Positions 45,590-58,579 of a stretch of 64,000 bases of DNA are shown here, piece by piece; position 1 is the first letter of the stretch, and the number at the start of each line of letters is the position of its first letter. A program made the position numbers and the translations under genes. This DNA comes from Blasia pusilla (lineage: Eukaryota; Marchantiophyta; Marchantiopsida; Blasiales): NCBI GenBank assembly GCA_050084515.1, contig CM114271.1, positions 43,152,001-43,216,000 of the forward strand, in the 5' to 3' direction. The notes below the pieces were generated by a model, which saw nothing but the letters and a program-made list of their open reading frames with translations, was not told the DNA's origin and did no database searches.

Positions 45590-47280
45590 TGATTTTCTAC
45601 AACTCCTACTTGTTCGCCATGCGGATTTTCCAAGAATTATCCACGCCATTGTTTGGAGATCAGATGTATGATCCCATAATTAATTCCCATGTGAGGGTGA
45701 TGGAAGTTACTAGAAAATAAGTACGACAAACATGAGAGTTAAAAATTTTGGAAGGTAAGATATGTGTTCATTTAACAATTTTTTCTAATTGATTATTGAA
45801 GGTGGAAGAGAGCCAAACATTTATTTTACACATTACTTTTGGACATGATTTTTTTTGACTATTTTTTATTGAGTTAAGATAATAATTAAATGATCTTTTT
45901 GATACTATATGGGAATGATTTTAAAGGTTTCATGAGATAACTTTTTTGAAAGATACAATTATTCTCATATTGAGAAAGAGAGATATAAATGGCATAAAAC
46001 ACTAATTTCATGTAGTTATCTTTATGAGAGAATTTTTTTGAAATTTTTTTCTAACAAATATGTCTTCTATAGAAAATATACTTATGGTAATGGTCATTCC
46101 ACTCCAAATGCCATAATGAGTTATAATTTTCAAAAACATACTTGGCTTTCAAACTATTTCACATTATTTGTATTTGATGATAAATGAAATTAACATGCAT
46201 GTAACTACTAGGCCATAAATCATATTTTCGATATTTTATTTTATTTTTGAATAATTAATCCCATTTTTTGATATCCAAATTTTAATTCTCATGTGGTAAA
46301 ATTGATATCTATCTCGAAAATCATTAGTTAGATTTTTTCTTATCCTAGTAAATATCCAAAATTATTAATAGGATATTTAGTTATCCACTTGTCATTGATT
46401 GCGTTGTTAATATTACCAATTGTAACTCTTATTATTTAAGTTTTTCTCGACAAGGATTATCAATTAGTTATTTTTTCATCTCCAAATTAGCCGACTTTAC
46501 CATCTCAAATGTATTTCAATTTTTAAATAAAAGTTTCACACCTTCGATGGCCTCTGAAAATTATAAATTTTGAGAGTATATTTTTAGAGTCTATTAAGAA
46601 AAACCGCACAATAGTTAAGAAATAAATAGCATATAGAATCACTGATTACGAAAAGTTTCCCCTCCATCTATATTATTTTAGTTAACGGGATTATTTAGAA
46701 GCGGCTAGGCATTTTCAACTAATGTGATTATTTACCTACTTAACCATTAGGAAAATGCCATTTGAAAATTTTGAAATTTGGGAGATATTAAACCCTCTGG
46801 CTCATATTAGTTTTTATCAGAGCATGATTACATGAAATTCTTTTTCTTAAAGTATTTCATAGAAGTATCATGAAATCAGAAAAATGTTCGAAAGATTAAA
46901 AATTAATATTCTTCATGCAGTGGGCCGAGTTGATTTAAGCTCCCATCAGTAAAACATTCCTTCCCCATTTACGCAGTCTCTCCAAGATTTTGCAATAATC
47001 TTTAGATTTCAAAACTCTCGATTTCTCCGCTGAGCCTCATCGATTGTACTTCATAACGTCCATTTCTCGCATGTTTCGTGGAGATTGACATTACCATCCG
47101 TTTCCATGTCGTACGCTATTTTACTAGCAAGAACACCCCAAAAACGTCGGGATGAACGTCTTCACGTTTGTACCACGGCATGTGTAGGTCTACTGTCAGA
47201 ACTCGATAGGCTCAGTGATTTTGGTTTTTAACTGCCAAATCCGAAAGGGTTATCAAACGCATGTGCTTATGATACAGAGC
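45590..47280. other. AT-rich intergenic stretch
   Basis: No recognisable coding sequence was seen on either strand. Confidence 0.5.
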
Positions 47281-47290
47281 AATACGGTAC

Positions 47291-47331
47291 TACGTCGATT
47301 ACTAGTAGATCTACGTCGATTACTAGTAGAT
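47291..47331 (+). repeat. 21-bp tandem duplication
   Basis: TACGTCGATTACTAGTAGAT occurs at 47291 and 47312, perfectly repeated. Confidence 0.9.
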
Positions 47332-48030
47332 CGACACGTAGCTTTTGGGTTTCAAGTTAGACATAGAACTGTTTCCGGAAGCATCTCCACTTTTGAACCA
47401 CAAGTCATGCGATTTAGCATTCATTTCGATGTCCGTGAGGATGGATACGCGCATATAGCATAGTCCAACTAGGAACACACGAAGATGTGATGACAACATA
47501 CATCTCCACGAAATAACCACCAACTGGCAGAGTTAAAAAAGGAAGATTTACATATTTTGTCCCAAGAGATACAAAATATACAAAACGCACGCTCCCGTTT
47601 TAACAGAAAGTTGAACCATCAGTTAGTAGTTCCAAAAACACATCAGTTAGTAATTCCAAACACAGAACAATCCGAAGAGATCTAAAATCCAGGTATCAAG
47701 CAACGAGTGCATAGGGAACTGCAGCCATCGACTGCTTTCCACTTGCGATATCCATTCCCTACGAGCCCAATCTCCCTACGCACCAGTATTTATAATTAGA
47801 GCTTGGAGCTGAGCGATGTGCCACTACCTACGTCCCAACGCTAACCACGTCCACATACTCTCCGTATCAGAAAATGGTTAGCATATATAGAAAAAACTGT
47901 CAACTTCGGAGCTTCTGGGGTTGTGACATCCTTCCGTATAGTTGTAAGGAACTGAACGAACCGATGTTGCAAACCACGACGCAGAACATACGCACGTAGA
48001 AAGAAAGCTCGATCATTCCTCCCCAAGTGC

Positions 48031-49653
48031 TCACGTTTCGTACTCATCGGTTCCGGCGGGAACAACCTCGGGGGAGGCGAAAATCCCGTCGTAGATAACA
48101 CCGGCGAGGGCACCTCCAATCAGGGGACCAACCCAATAGATCCAGTGATGTGACCATGACCAGTTCACAAGAGCCGGGCCGAAAGACCGAGCGGGGTTCA
48201 TAGAGGCGCCAGTAAATGGCACACCAATGAGATGGTTGGCAATGACGGTGAAACCGATCGCTAAGGGTGCAATAACTCCAACAGAAGCCTTCTTGGGGTC
48301 AACAGCAGTGGCATACACTACGAACACCAGCGCGAAGGTCAATACGATTTCAAGAATCAACCCTCCAATTACTGTCACTCCATATCCCAGAGTATGCGGT
48401 GGAACAGGCTGCAAAGAACACATATTAAGACTTCGTTAATTGAAGACGCGATTCGGACGCAGAAACGTATCAAACGTTGGCCGGGAAGCAAACTAACATG
48501 CACAACGTCTACTTGTAAAGTAGCTACAAGACATGCGGGAAGTAAGTAGGAAGTTAGCGCGCACCACGTCCAGTCGTAAAGCAACTAGAAAACGCATGCA
48601 GAACGTACTACTCAGCACATCTCCGAAACTAGATTTCATGATGCAAATGTGTATGACAGCATGAGAAGTAGAATGTAATTACCTGATGTCCGACGATGAC
48701 GAGTTTGAGCAGACCAGCGGCGAGAATTGCACCTAATATTTGTCCGATCCAGTAGATGAGCCCTCGGAGAACTGTGATTTGACCTCCGACCAAGAGGCCG
48801 AATGTAATCGCAGGATTGACATGACCTCCCGAGAGGTTCGCAGTGGCTGCCACGGTGATGACAATAGCTAGACCATTGGCAAGAGCGATCGCAACCAAGC
48901 CAGCTGCCGTCAAGTCACCCGCCGGATTGATCTTATCTACAGGGATAAAATTATTCCAACAAATTTAGATCGTATTACGTACCGACTCAGTTCACTCGTA
49001 TTATACCTCACGTTGCACAGCTCTAGATCTGGAACGTGGACACAATTTTAATTCGGCGACAGTGCGACTGCTGACTACAGCTCTGTCTGCGTCCAGATTA
49101 TCTTGAAGGAAGACTCGAAATGATTGCCGCTGATGAAGAAAGCTTTGTCCATAGACATATCTACTAAACATCGACAGGCTAAGCGATGGATATTAATCGG
49201 TTAGATTACGAAATAATCATCCAAAAGAATCAGCGAAATCCTTTGTAGAAGTTGTGAAGAGCTTCTGATGAAGCCATGATATCGTAGATCTCCCAGTAAC
49301 CGATAGTTCCCACAGATTTGAATATCTTAATGGGATGGCAAACGCTAAAACGCGAAGCAGGTTGAAAATCCCTGGGACGTAACATTTTTCACACATGCAC
49401 GAATCTGATTTACGCGTACATAATACTCTACCGGCCTACCACCATCAGATGCAGGACAATGATAAGCAAAAGAAACCCTCGCAATACTATTTAATATTTC
49501 ACAGATGTCCAAGTCCTTACTGAAAGCGGAAACTGATCCAACACCGATGAACACGAAAAGAAAGGTCGCTATGAACTCGGCGAATCCTGCTTTGAGGGCA
49601 TCAGGAGCTGTGGCTTCCTGACGCCGACCCAAAGCGACCTTGCCGATAGCCAT
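48031..49653 (-). CDS. TIP-type aquaporin (possibly a TIP/HIP-like subgroup), three exons
   Basis: A membrane channel for water and possibly small solutes. The exons are 49653-49521, 48936-48683 and 48408-48031, with GT-AG introns and consistent phases; the product is 254 aa, normal for TIPs. The N-terminus ([20 protein letters not shown]) and [12 protein letters not shown] are TIP-like. Both NPA boxes are intact (85-87 and 200-202), and six hydrophobic segments are present. Mapped on AtTIP2;1 by spacing from the NPA boxes, the aromatic/arginine filter is N65, H188, A197 and R203, with loop-C H134. His at the H5 position is typical of PIPs and of the hybrid intrinsic proteins of mosses and lycophytes, not of TIPs. 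The tonoplast location is inferred from family. Confidence 0.95.
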
Positions 49654-49794
49654 GGCTCTGCAAAGTCTCTTCGATCGCGCTCCGTACTGTACCTCTTCAC
49701 CGAAATTCCCGAGCTCCTTTGCCTTTGGACAAACTCGTCCGTGGGTGTTGTGGATTCGTTCTACAGTGCAGTGCAGAATGAAGGCCAGTGATAG

Positions 49795-49806
49795 ATAATT
49801 TATTTA
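49795..49806 (-). promoter_or_regulatory. Possible TATA box of the aquaporin gene
   Basis: On the minus strand TTAAATAAATTA lies about 145 bp upstream of the ATG at 49653, a reasonable distance for a plant 5' leader. The assignment is by position only. Confidence 0.35.
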
Positions 49807-49883
49807 AGAGGGAACTTACGCTCCGTCCGTCTGCCACGGTGGCTCGCAAAAGTACACGCCCAGGCTTGGAAGCTGTGGAGAGT

Positions 49884-49889
49884 CACGTG
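49884..49889. promoter_or_regulatory. G-box/ABRE-like element upstream of the aquaporin gene
   Basis: CACGTG in the context GTCACGTGGC lies about 230 bp upstream of the ATG. The CCACGTGAC context is that of abscisic-acid response elements in plants. Function is inferred. Confidence 0.45.
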
Positions 49890-50039
49890 GCGTCCGTGTC
49901 AACTGCATGGCATTTGCATTGGTAGTTAGCAGAGTGTCTTGACCAGTTATGGTCTCACGCGTGGGATATATCCGGACCCACAAACCTAGTGCGGGTAGAT
50001 AATCGCCACGCACCCAATACAAAGCTTTCGGGGGTCACT

Positions 50040-51343
50040 ACCATAACCGATTCTTTTCTACCCTGGGCGGTCTCGCACCAAATTTTTTCTTAATTTTTTT
50101 AATATATATACTAGGTTGTTCTCGTGTCATACACGAGTTAATCACGAGTACATCTTGCATACCTTTGTTCTAAATTGGAGTTAATGACGAGTACATCTTG
50201 CATACCTTGTTCTAAATTTGTTAGATGTTAGATGGGATTAATTCATTAGATGCTAGAGGTGTCACAATAGAAAGCCATCCCTCGTCGAGGAGAGGGCCAG
50301 AATAATTTATAATATCAACATATATACACAAAATCAAAGGAGTGAGTTTTTTCCATATTCTGCAACCATAATTTTGGGGAGGGAAATTAATACGTCACTA
50401 GATTAAAAATGCTAAACTTAATGGAAAGAGTCAAAATGATATTAAATGGGCTTACATCTTCATTCATATATATATATATATAAAATCTTATGGTTGAGAA
50501 AGTTAAAGGGAATAACTTGTATTATGGTCTCTACAATTGGAATCTAGTTAGCACCCTAATATGATATAGAACATGGTGGTAGGAGAAAGAGAATCACATA
50601 ATAAGGCCTACTAGTAGGCGCCATAATTAATGACATTAGCACGATTGCGACCATGCCCATTAGTCTATTTTAACCATTTGAAGAAATAAATTTCCATCAT
50701 AATGAACAAAAATGGGGAAAGTAAATTTCAAAAGTACCTTCAAGTCTTATTTATTTGCAAATAAAAAATATTTGGACAGTGAGAAAAAGTTGAGTGAAAG
50801 AAGAACTTATAAAAATTGTGGAAAACACTCAACACCATCCTTTGAGCCTCCCAAATAGTGTTTTCTTTTGTGAAATAGAAGTAGTTGTGCATGAACGTGA
50901 CCCTTCATCCAATCTCCTCGCCCAGTGATGGCGCTTTTGAATGTTGCTAGTGTCACCACCTCTCCTGATCAATCACACCTCTAATAAACCAAACTAGTAA
51001 CGAGTTAATGCATCTCCGGACTTCCATTATGGTCTACAAGAAGCCAACTCCTCCCAATAATCCAAGGTAAGTCCATTTGCATACAATACTACTCCACCAA
51101 CCAAGATACTATAGGACTCTATCTTGGTCACTATTACCTTGATCTGCACCATGGACTCATTAACCAAATGCTTAGGTCTAGGCCTCACCACAATCTCGTA
51201 TAGGAGGATACACTACGTCGTATTAGCTTTTGCTAGTGACATTTGAACGCGGAATGAGAATCGCTCCACACCGACTAAGTTAGGCCCAAACCCATACAAG
51301 ATGCTTTCCCTAGCAACAAAGGTTGTGTTTCAATAAGATACAA
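50040..51343. other. AT-rich stretch without genes
   Basis: It contains a short (TA)n run near 50467-50481 and a partial duplication of GAGTACATCTTGCATACC near 50144 and 50187. No coding sequence was recognised. Confidence 0.5.
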
Positions 51344-51710
51344 GTAGTTGGTTTCCGTGCGATGCACATATTAAAAGTATCGCATAATTTTGATTTACCA
51401 TTCATAATATATAATTGAATTCGAATAATTCTTTTGTCTTAAACATCATATGATCTTATTGGTTAGAAAGGACATATGCCAAGATAGTATAGGCTTGTGC
51501 CATGCCCGAGTCTAAATCAATTCCTAAAATACTAATTAGCTCTCAAAATTCTTGATTGTCTTTTAGATCAATCTGGAGCAATCTTATAGGTCAAGAAAGC
51601 AAGCGATCTTATTGGTTTAGAAAGCAAGCGATCCCATTGACTGAAAATGCCACGTGTCAAGAGAAAAGGAGGTTGCAAAGCAGAAAGGCACTCTCCCATA
51701 ATAATATAGA
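51344..51710 (-). mobile_element. Helitron-like element, copy 3
   Basis: On the minus strand the 5' end TCTATATTATTATGGGAGAG (preceded by A at 51711) is identical to the 215-bp copy. The 3' side carries GTGCATCGCACGG and ends CTAC followed by T, one base off the CTRR rule. The interior is longer and contains a duplicated AAGCAAGCGATC word. Confidence 0.55.
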
Positions 51711-52129
51711 TGTGGAGAATAAACTCTATCTCCAAGACTAACCAGGAGGAAGATGTCAACTTAATTGGTTGTCCAACAACACCACTTCAAGTGTAACCAT
51801 GGCCAGCTCTATAGCAGGTCTAATTGGAAACCTCGCAGGTTTGGTAGCCGCAAGAGTAGGTCCATGAACTCCTCCATAACTATTTGAGGTTCAATCAAAT
51901 ATTTGTTACCAAATATTCAATACGGAATTTTTCCAAGGAAATTTATGGAATATTTAAGTTTTCAATTTCCATATATTAGGTAAAAAAAATGGATGACATG
52001 TCAGCAATGGGATGTCTGACAGAAAATTTGCAAAGTTTTCAGAAAAAAGTACTAAATATTTAGTTTATACAAAACCTTGCAACTAGATCTTATAATGAGG
52101 CACTAACATGAACTCCATGTTGACATAAA

Positions 52130-52505
52130 ATAGTGGTCAGCCAAAACACGGTATCCGACATACAAGGGTGCATGTGGGCAAAGTCCGTGTTTGTGGACAT
52201 GTCCATGTCCGTGGTTCTTATATCCGTCCTATGGAAGGACTTGTCCGTATGGGCTCCACCTTTCCATTCTTTCTCATTCTCCTTACTTGCCTTCGTATTC
52301 CATATTCCCCCATTTCTTCCTCCCTCCACCTCCACTCCCTCCTCGCTCATTGCTCTTCTCATCCTTGCATTGCCTTCCATCATGGACTAAAATTATGGGT
52401 CCCATCTCTTGGAATCCATGTCCGTGGACATGTCTAGACTTGTCTGTCCATATCCGTCTTAAGGAAGGACTTTTCTGTTTTTGTGCAACCATGCCGACAG
52501 ACCTC
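52130..52505 (+). repeat. Dispersed repeat R2, copy 2
   Basis: It aligns with 30165-30535. It contains several GTCCATGTCCGTGG/GTGGACATGTCC words in both orientations. Open frames on both strands (up to 136 codons) are incidental. Confidence 0.75.
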
Positions 52506-53105
52506 CCAAGTTCAAAACATTCGAGGCATAAAATGAGGAAGCATAATACACGATTTTGGGCATCCTCGAAAAAGAACTCGACACACATAGACTCCTTTTG
52601 AACATGAACAATAATTTTTTTGGCAATCATTCCTATATTCCAAGGACAAGATCCGACCTCTAAGAACTTTGATCAAGACCCATCAATGGAGTCATCATCA
52701 GCTCCAATAAAGTGAATTAAAGAGGGAGCTTGGTCTGATTCTTTGCTTCTCCCTTGGCTTCTCCTCTTTATGGATCTAGCTAGGTCTAGCATTTCTCCAT
52801 GTGTAACCACGGTGGCTACCTTCATCTCTACGAGCCCGCACATCCATCTAGGATCCTCTGCATTTCTAGTTGCTTTAGAAGAGGTGAATATCACTGATTG
52901 GACATCATGTATACCATTGTTCTAGTCAACAATTGTAGTTGCTTGATTTGGATAGCCATCCAAGCCTCACAAATAGGGCCTTCCTCAACCCATTTAGATG
53001 GTGAGCCTCAACCACCTCTATGAGCATACCCACCATCTTGTCCTCTGATAAGGTCACTTGCTAGTCCAAAATAAACCACGCGTGGGACTTGTTGGGCATG
53101 TCCAT
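52506..53105. other. Left flank of CACTA B, no gene recognised
   Basis: Short overlapping frames on both strands lack motifs. It ends in TGTCCAT, the target site of CACTA B. Confidence 0.45.
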
Positions 53106-53280
53106 CACTAGAAGGAAATACCCAATTTTATGACGTAAGAGCTAATGACTCATAAGCTTTTCATGGCTAGATGATCATAACTATGACTCTTGGAGTCATA
53201 ACTATTCCTTTCGATTCATATAGAGTCATTCATTGAGTTATGGAAGGTACATTGAGTCATGAAAATGTTTGCGACTTCTG
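53106..53280. repeat. CACTA B left terminus and subterminal repeats
   Basis: The terminal CACTA is followed by repeated ATGACTC, GAGTCAT and GAGTTATG words in both orientations, as expected for transposase-protein binding sites. Confidence 0.85.
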
Positions 53281-53299
53281 GTCAAGAGTTTTAAATGGT

Positions 53300-56200
53300 C
53301 GAGACTTAAAATGGATGACTCCCATTTGGATTACGTGGCATGATTTTGTATTACATGGCATGGCGTGAGCAATCGGGTTTTTGGTTTGGCGCCAAGGGTC
53401 AGGAAGAGACGCAAGAGCCCAAGCGTCGGGTCGAGAAGGATGTTTGCACCAAGACTGCAGAGCTCACCTAGACTATAGAGCGTATAAGAAGAATATAGAG
53501 TGTTTAATCCCCGCGACCCTAAACAACCCTAAACGTGAGGGAAGAACGCAAGAAACCCTAAACCCACGAGGGAAAGTTGATTTTGAAGGTTCAGAAAATG
53601 GAGGAGATAGAGTGCACTTTGCTGAAATATGCAGGCAAGCAAAAAACTTAAGAATAATGAGTACACGGTTTTCGAAGATTTACTGAGCGCCATGCGCTCG
53701 TCTCTTGCCAATCTCCAATGGATTTTGACTCCCATGTGTGCAACCACTACCATGAAACACTCATCGTGCTTGTCAAAAGATAGTCAGAGAATGGGGTTAT
53801 GGCTCAGGGAAATAGTCTGATTTCTTTCGCCTCAAGCCGGTGGAGGAGGCGCCAATAAGGAGGCGGAATTGATATAATTGCGCATATAGACTGCTCCATG
53901 ACACTACAATTGAGGAGAAATTGTGGTCTCTCGTATATTGGGCTTGTTGCCATGAGCGCCAAACAAATTTTAGGGAGTGATTCAGCGAGGATGCAAAGGG
54001 ACAGAGGGGAGTAGCTCTCGTAGGGGAGCTCAGAAGGTGAGTCCGCAAGAGTAATATGAATGGGGTATGCATGTACTCTCAAAGGTACAACATCTCTACC
54101 GTGCATTTGCAGGAAGCATGGATCAAACTTTCAAGGGGTCAAGAGATTTGGTTTGTTCACTCTCCAACCCTTCTATCTATCCATGATGTGGAGTCTTGTC
54201 TTTCATTATCTGTACAGTGTAGATCTCAAGCTATTGCTTGCTTTGTGATTCGAGTTCTCACATCGACGCACATGGATTGAAGACTCTAATTGGGTCCACG
54301 GCGTGGTAGGTATCTCAGGATTACATTGGACCATTATAGGGATCTGGTCTCTCTGGCTATTGAATTTTGTAGGAGATCTATCTAGAGTGCAAAGGTGTAC
54401 TTCCAATGTGTGTGACATTTCCTTTGAAGCCTACCATGGCGGGGGGCACTGTAGAGAACGAGCATGCACAAGAGAAGATGACAAACTGAAATTACTAGTC
54501 TACCGATTGCAGGGCGTGCGCGCTATGAGATCCGGAAGTACTTTGGACCTTGGCGTTAACTAAAGATGAAGGTCTTTGTGATAGGTTCTGCAGATAAGCG
54601 GAGTTTAGATTAGATAAAAATCAAATGACACTCTATTTGTTAGTGCATTCACAAATTGACGATAGACAACCGGTGATAATAATTGCCATAGAAGCGACGA
54701 AACCTCAGCTTGCAAGTTGCAAATTATACCAGAGGGTATTGGAAGACACCTACTTCTTGTTAAATTTCTTGTATCTCCTCCGGTTCTATTCCTTTGATCT
54801 AGATCTAGATCAGCTATTCACCCTAGTGTGTATTCAAATACAAGACATATATATTGTATTGTGTAAAGAAATCAGCTATAGAGGAACTATGATTGGAAAA
54901 GGTATATATGCCCACCTTGTTGCTCTATTGAGTCAGTGCTATCTGCTGCATTTTGAAGCACTCAACTTCTACCAGGATGTTGATGCAATAAAGTACTGAA
55001 TGCCCCTTAGTGTTACATCTTCTAGCTCATATACTTCGGATCATCCACTTCTAGATGTTGTTTTCTCTTAAGCAGGGGAGCAGTAAGTTGGTCTAGTACT
55101 GATCCTTAACACTCATTTGTCTTTGATCTCAATTCTAGCCATTTGTACCCAAGCATGTTCCTCCTGCCCAATTTTCCCTATCCCTTGGCCTCCTTATGAG
55201 CTCCTTTCCAGCTTACATCTACCCCAAGTCTATGGTTCTTGTTGTATGTCTCTCACCCACGTCCAATTGATGCTTTGCAGAGGAAAGAGAGAGAATCAAT
55301 GAGTGAGTGATTATATTTTTGAAAGAGGAAGAGAAGAAGGAGATAGGAGAAGGAAATTGTAAGAAAATAGAGAGAGGAATCTAGAGAGATGCAACGCATT
55401 ATGTATGGAGTGTGCATACTATGTGAGGGTAGTTTAGTATATTGAGAACCACCATTGCTTACCAACTCGCTTATGCTGAGAGAGAAAACAGTGAAAAACC
55501 AATCACACATGTATTTCAATGTCTTAAGCCCTCCATGATGAGTTGTTGCCATGGTCAATATTGAACCACCAATGCCACCTTTCGCAAATTATCTGCTCCA
55601 ATTTCTCGTCGTACAATTTTTTTACTTAAATTTAACTGGGATTGCATGGATGTAGTAATTTCCCTGCTTCTATGTGTATTGTCCAGTTGCAAGAATGTGA
55701 TTTCCGTTATCTGAGGATAGGCAAAGTAAAAATGCTAGACTGGAGAACTATAAATGTCTCCCATCTATAAACACTTCAGATGTATTGTTTACTTCTCAAT
55801 GGTGCATCTTCCATGTTCAATGTAGAATGTTCGCTATTTTCCTCAATTCTGACTACACTTCAGATCAGTTGTACTCAAGAAACTAGAACCTATTGTAGAC
55901 TATTAATTAGCACTCTTGACTAGGACTCTTACTCTATGTATCAGACAACAAAAGACGTGCTTGTGTCTATTTAGAAACTATGTAAAGTTTAGTTTGATCT
56001 AAATCAGCAAGTATTACACTTTAAAAGAGAATTACAACAATAATAGGTAAGTGTGGTCTTAATAGGCACTGAAGAGGAAAATAAAAGATAAGACACACGC
56101 ACTATATGTAGTAAACAAAACACATAAGACGTGATTTAATACTTGCTAGTTCCAAATGCAGCAGTTGATAGGAATGAATGTGCACTCCTCACGTGACTTG

Positions 56201-58000
56201 ATAGCTGAAGCTTGGACTGAGTGTGAACTATAGTGATAGTCAATGGAGTCATTCAAAAGTATATGTACAGTGTTGATTAGCTTTCACAGAGCCATATTTA
56301 ATAGAGAGTCAACTTTTGCAATACTTGTTGATGGAGTGGTTTCAAGATTAAATGTGCACGGGTCATATGCTTTTAGAGCAGCAACTTTGAGCAATTGCAA
56401 ATGGAAATATTACAAATGAATTCAAAATCCGCATTTATATTACTTAGTGAACTGAAAATATACTTTTTTTCTCTCTATTTTATAAGTATAACAAACAGTC
56501 AATCTAGAGCATGCAGTTGATACTGTATATACTTCATAGTTACTTGGAATGCAGGCTCTCAGACTGGCTATACATTGGATGTGTTTTGCAGGTGAAGAAG
56601 GTAAAGAAGGAAAGTTCACAGGTACGTTAAAGTGTAGCCTTGTTTCTAAAGTATGTTGAAGAATTCACATCCTGCATTTTCAGATTCTCGATGATGTCCA
56701 TTGCAGAACTTATTTATCATGTCTATATTTAGCATAAGAGAACTTGCTCTCTGTATCATGAATGTTGTGCAAAGTAGACCAAGTAGTGACCATAGGTTTC
56801 ATTATAGCGCAACAACTTTGAACACATTCAGTAGCCCTAATGAATATAAGAGAGCTAGTAAGTAGCTGCTGAATGTTTCGAACAACTCTGGTGTTACCAG
56901 CTTAGATAATTCAACATATGCTCTTGCTATGGTGTTGTGAATTTTGTGCAGGAGACCAAGTAGTTTCATGGCTTCTTCCATGCTTTTGTGCTTGGCCACT
57001 ACTTTGGTTTTGGTATCCACTAATGGTTTCTCATCTAGCTCCCATAGTTCAGGCCCTATATAGAGAGAGAATGAGAGTGTACTTACATGGTAGTGCATGA
57101 TAGAGTGTGAGTGCTCACACTATCAATTCTGGTGTCACTTGCTTAGCAATACAGCATATGCTCTTGCTTTCGTGCTCTTGTATTATGAATTTTGTGTAAG
57201 AGCCTTAGTAGTGACCATAGGTTTCATCCCCAAAATGTCTCAAGGTGCAGGAGTTTTAGTTGTGTTTTCATCATGATGTTCTTCTTATTTTCATGGCTTC
57301 TTCCATGTTGTTCAACTGTGACTCCTTGCCTAGTGCTTTGCCATAGGTTTAATCTAGATCAAGCTGACACGTCCATCTTCCTTGCCAACATTTACATGGA
57401 ACCTACAAGCCCATCACTCCACTTCCCTGACCATGATTCATAATTCCATGTGCATTCAACATAGTCATCCAATGGGGACTCATTATGTTGATCACGTCGC
57501 TGACTCCATAGATTCCTCGCTGCCATCATACCCACAAGCCCAACCAGCCAATCCACACTAGTTTCCTAGTCAGGGTGCAGAAGAGTCTAGGTCCATTCTA
57601 CATATACACATATCCAACTCTTAAAACCTTTTCTGCTTCTCTTCCATTGGGGTTTTGGTATCTTAACCAATTTTCGTGGCCATGGTTTATAGTTCCACGA
57701 ATACATCTAGCTCTTAAACCATTCACCCAGCCAGTGATACAATCCTTAACGTCCACGACTTGAAACAAACCTTCTTATGTATCATTGTAGATCCCAAACT
57801 AATTTTGGTATATACATGCAGGTATTGGAATTTGTTGTGGAGGTTGTGAGGCTCCTTCCTTGTTGCCTTTTAAAAATATTAGGATTCTCCACGCTAGGAT
57901 TTTTACATATCCCAATTGCAAATAGGTATATAAAGTAGAGATGGGCCCCTCATAGGGTACGAAGCTGGTGTTAGCTGATTTGGATGGCAAGGTGATAACC
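53300..58000 (+). other. Interior of CACTA B not explained by transposase; possible captured sequence
   Basis: About 4.7 kb lies between the left terminus and the transposase region. It contains scattered coding-like peptides, for example DFDSHVCNHYHETLIVLVKR near 53717-53776 and RLQGVRAMRSGSTLDLGV near 54509-54560. A splice-bounded 30-nt block lies at 56592-56621. I could not assign a family. Parts may be 5' introns of the transposon's own gene, parts a captured host gene. Confidence 0.35.
56592..56621 (+). other. Candidate 30-nt micro-exon within CACTA B
   Basis: The block follows TGTGTTTTGCAG and precedes GTACGTTAAAG, both good splice signals. It is a multiple of three and encodes VKKVKKESSQ. 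The parent gene is unidentified. Confidence 0.35.
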
Positions 58001-58029
58001 ATGTTTCATGTTCAGTTAGGAGGATTAAG

Positions 58030-58355
58030 ACATATGGAAAAGAGTGTAAATGGAAAGACTTTGAGTGATTAGCCTAAAAAGTCTACAATTCGATTGGCTC
58101 TAGAAGAGGAGGAGATTGAGTTGGAGAAAATTTGAGAAAGCAAGAAGAAGAGTCTGCCCAACATTATATTAATGAGACCATTAGTGCTCTAGAGGAGGAA
58201 CAAATATGGCCTGAAGAGGCCAAAGCATTAGCTTATTGGTAGGAATGTACTTGGGAAAAAGTACGTACAGACTATACTAAGCGTACAAATTTGGAGGACG
58301 AGTGGTTGCACAGAAACCTTAAGGATTGGTCTCCTAAGAAGTAAGTTTGTTTTTC
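58030..58355 (+). pseudogene. CACTA B upstream coding-like fragment
   Basis: In one plus frame KQEEESAQHYINETISALEE and EAKALAYW are followed, past a stop, by ECTWEKVRTDYTKRTNLEDE and WLHRNLKDWSPKK, then a GTAAGT donor-like site at about 58349. It may be an upstream exon of the transposon gene. The family is not identified. Confidence 0.4.
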
Positions 58356-58579
58356 AAAAATACATTATGCTTATATAAGGAGTAGACGCATTTCATGTTT
58401 GTAGATGTGAGACATAACAATCGTTGAAACTGACTGGATAATGTATGTATCTTGTGGTGTTGTAGTAGATAAGTGGAGCTTATAGTCTCTGAAAAATATA
58501 TATAGGTACTTTCATTCTCTTATAATTTTATCAAAATCTGAAAAAAATCACTCAACATAGACAACCACTTAATTATCCG

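Noticed and set aside
54625-54999. 124-codon plus-strand frame inside CACTA B
   Set aside because: It is AT-rich and hydrophobic with no motif. I could not support it as a gene.
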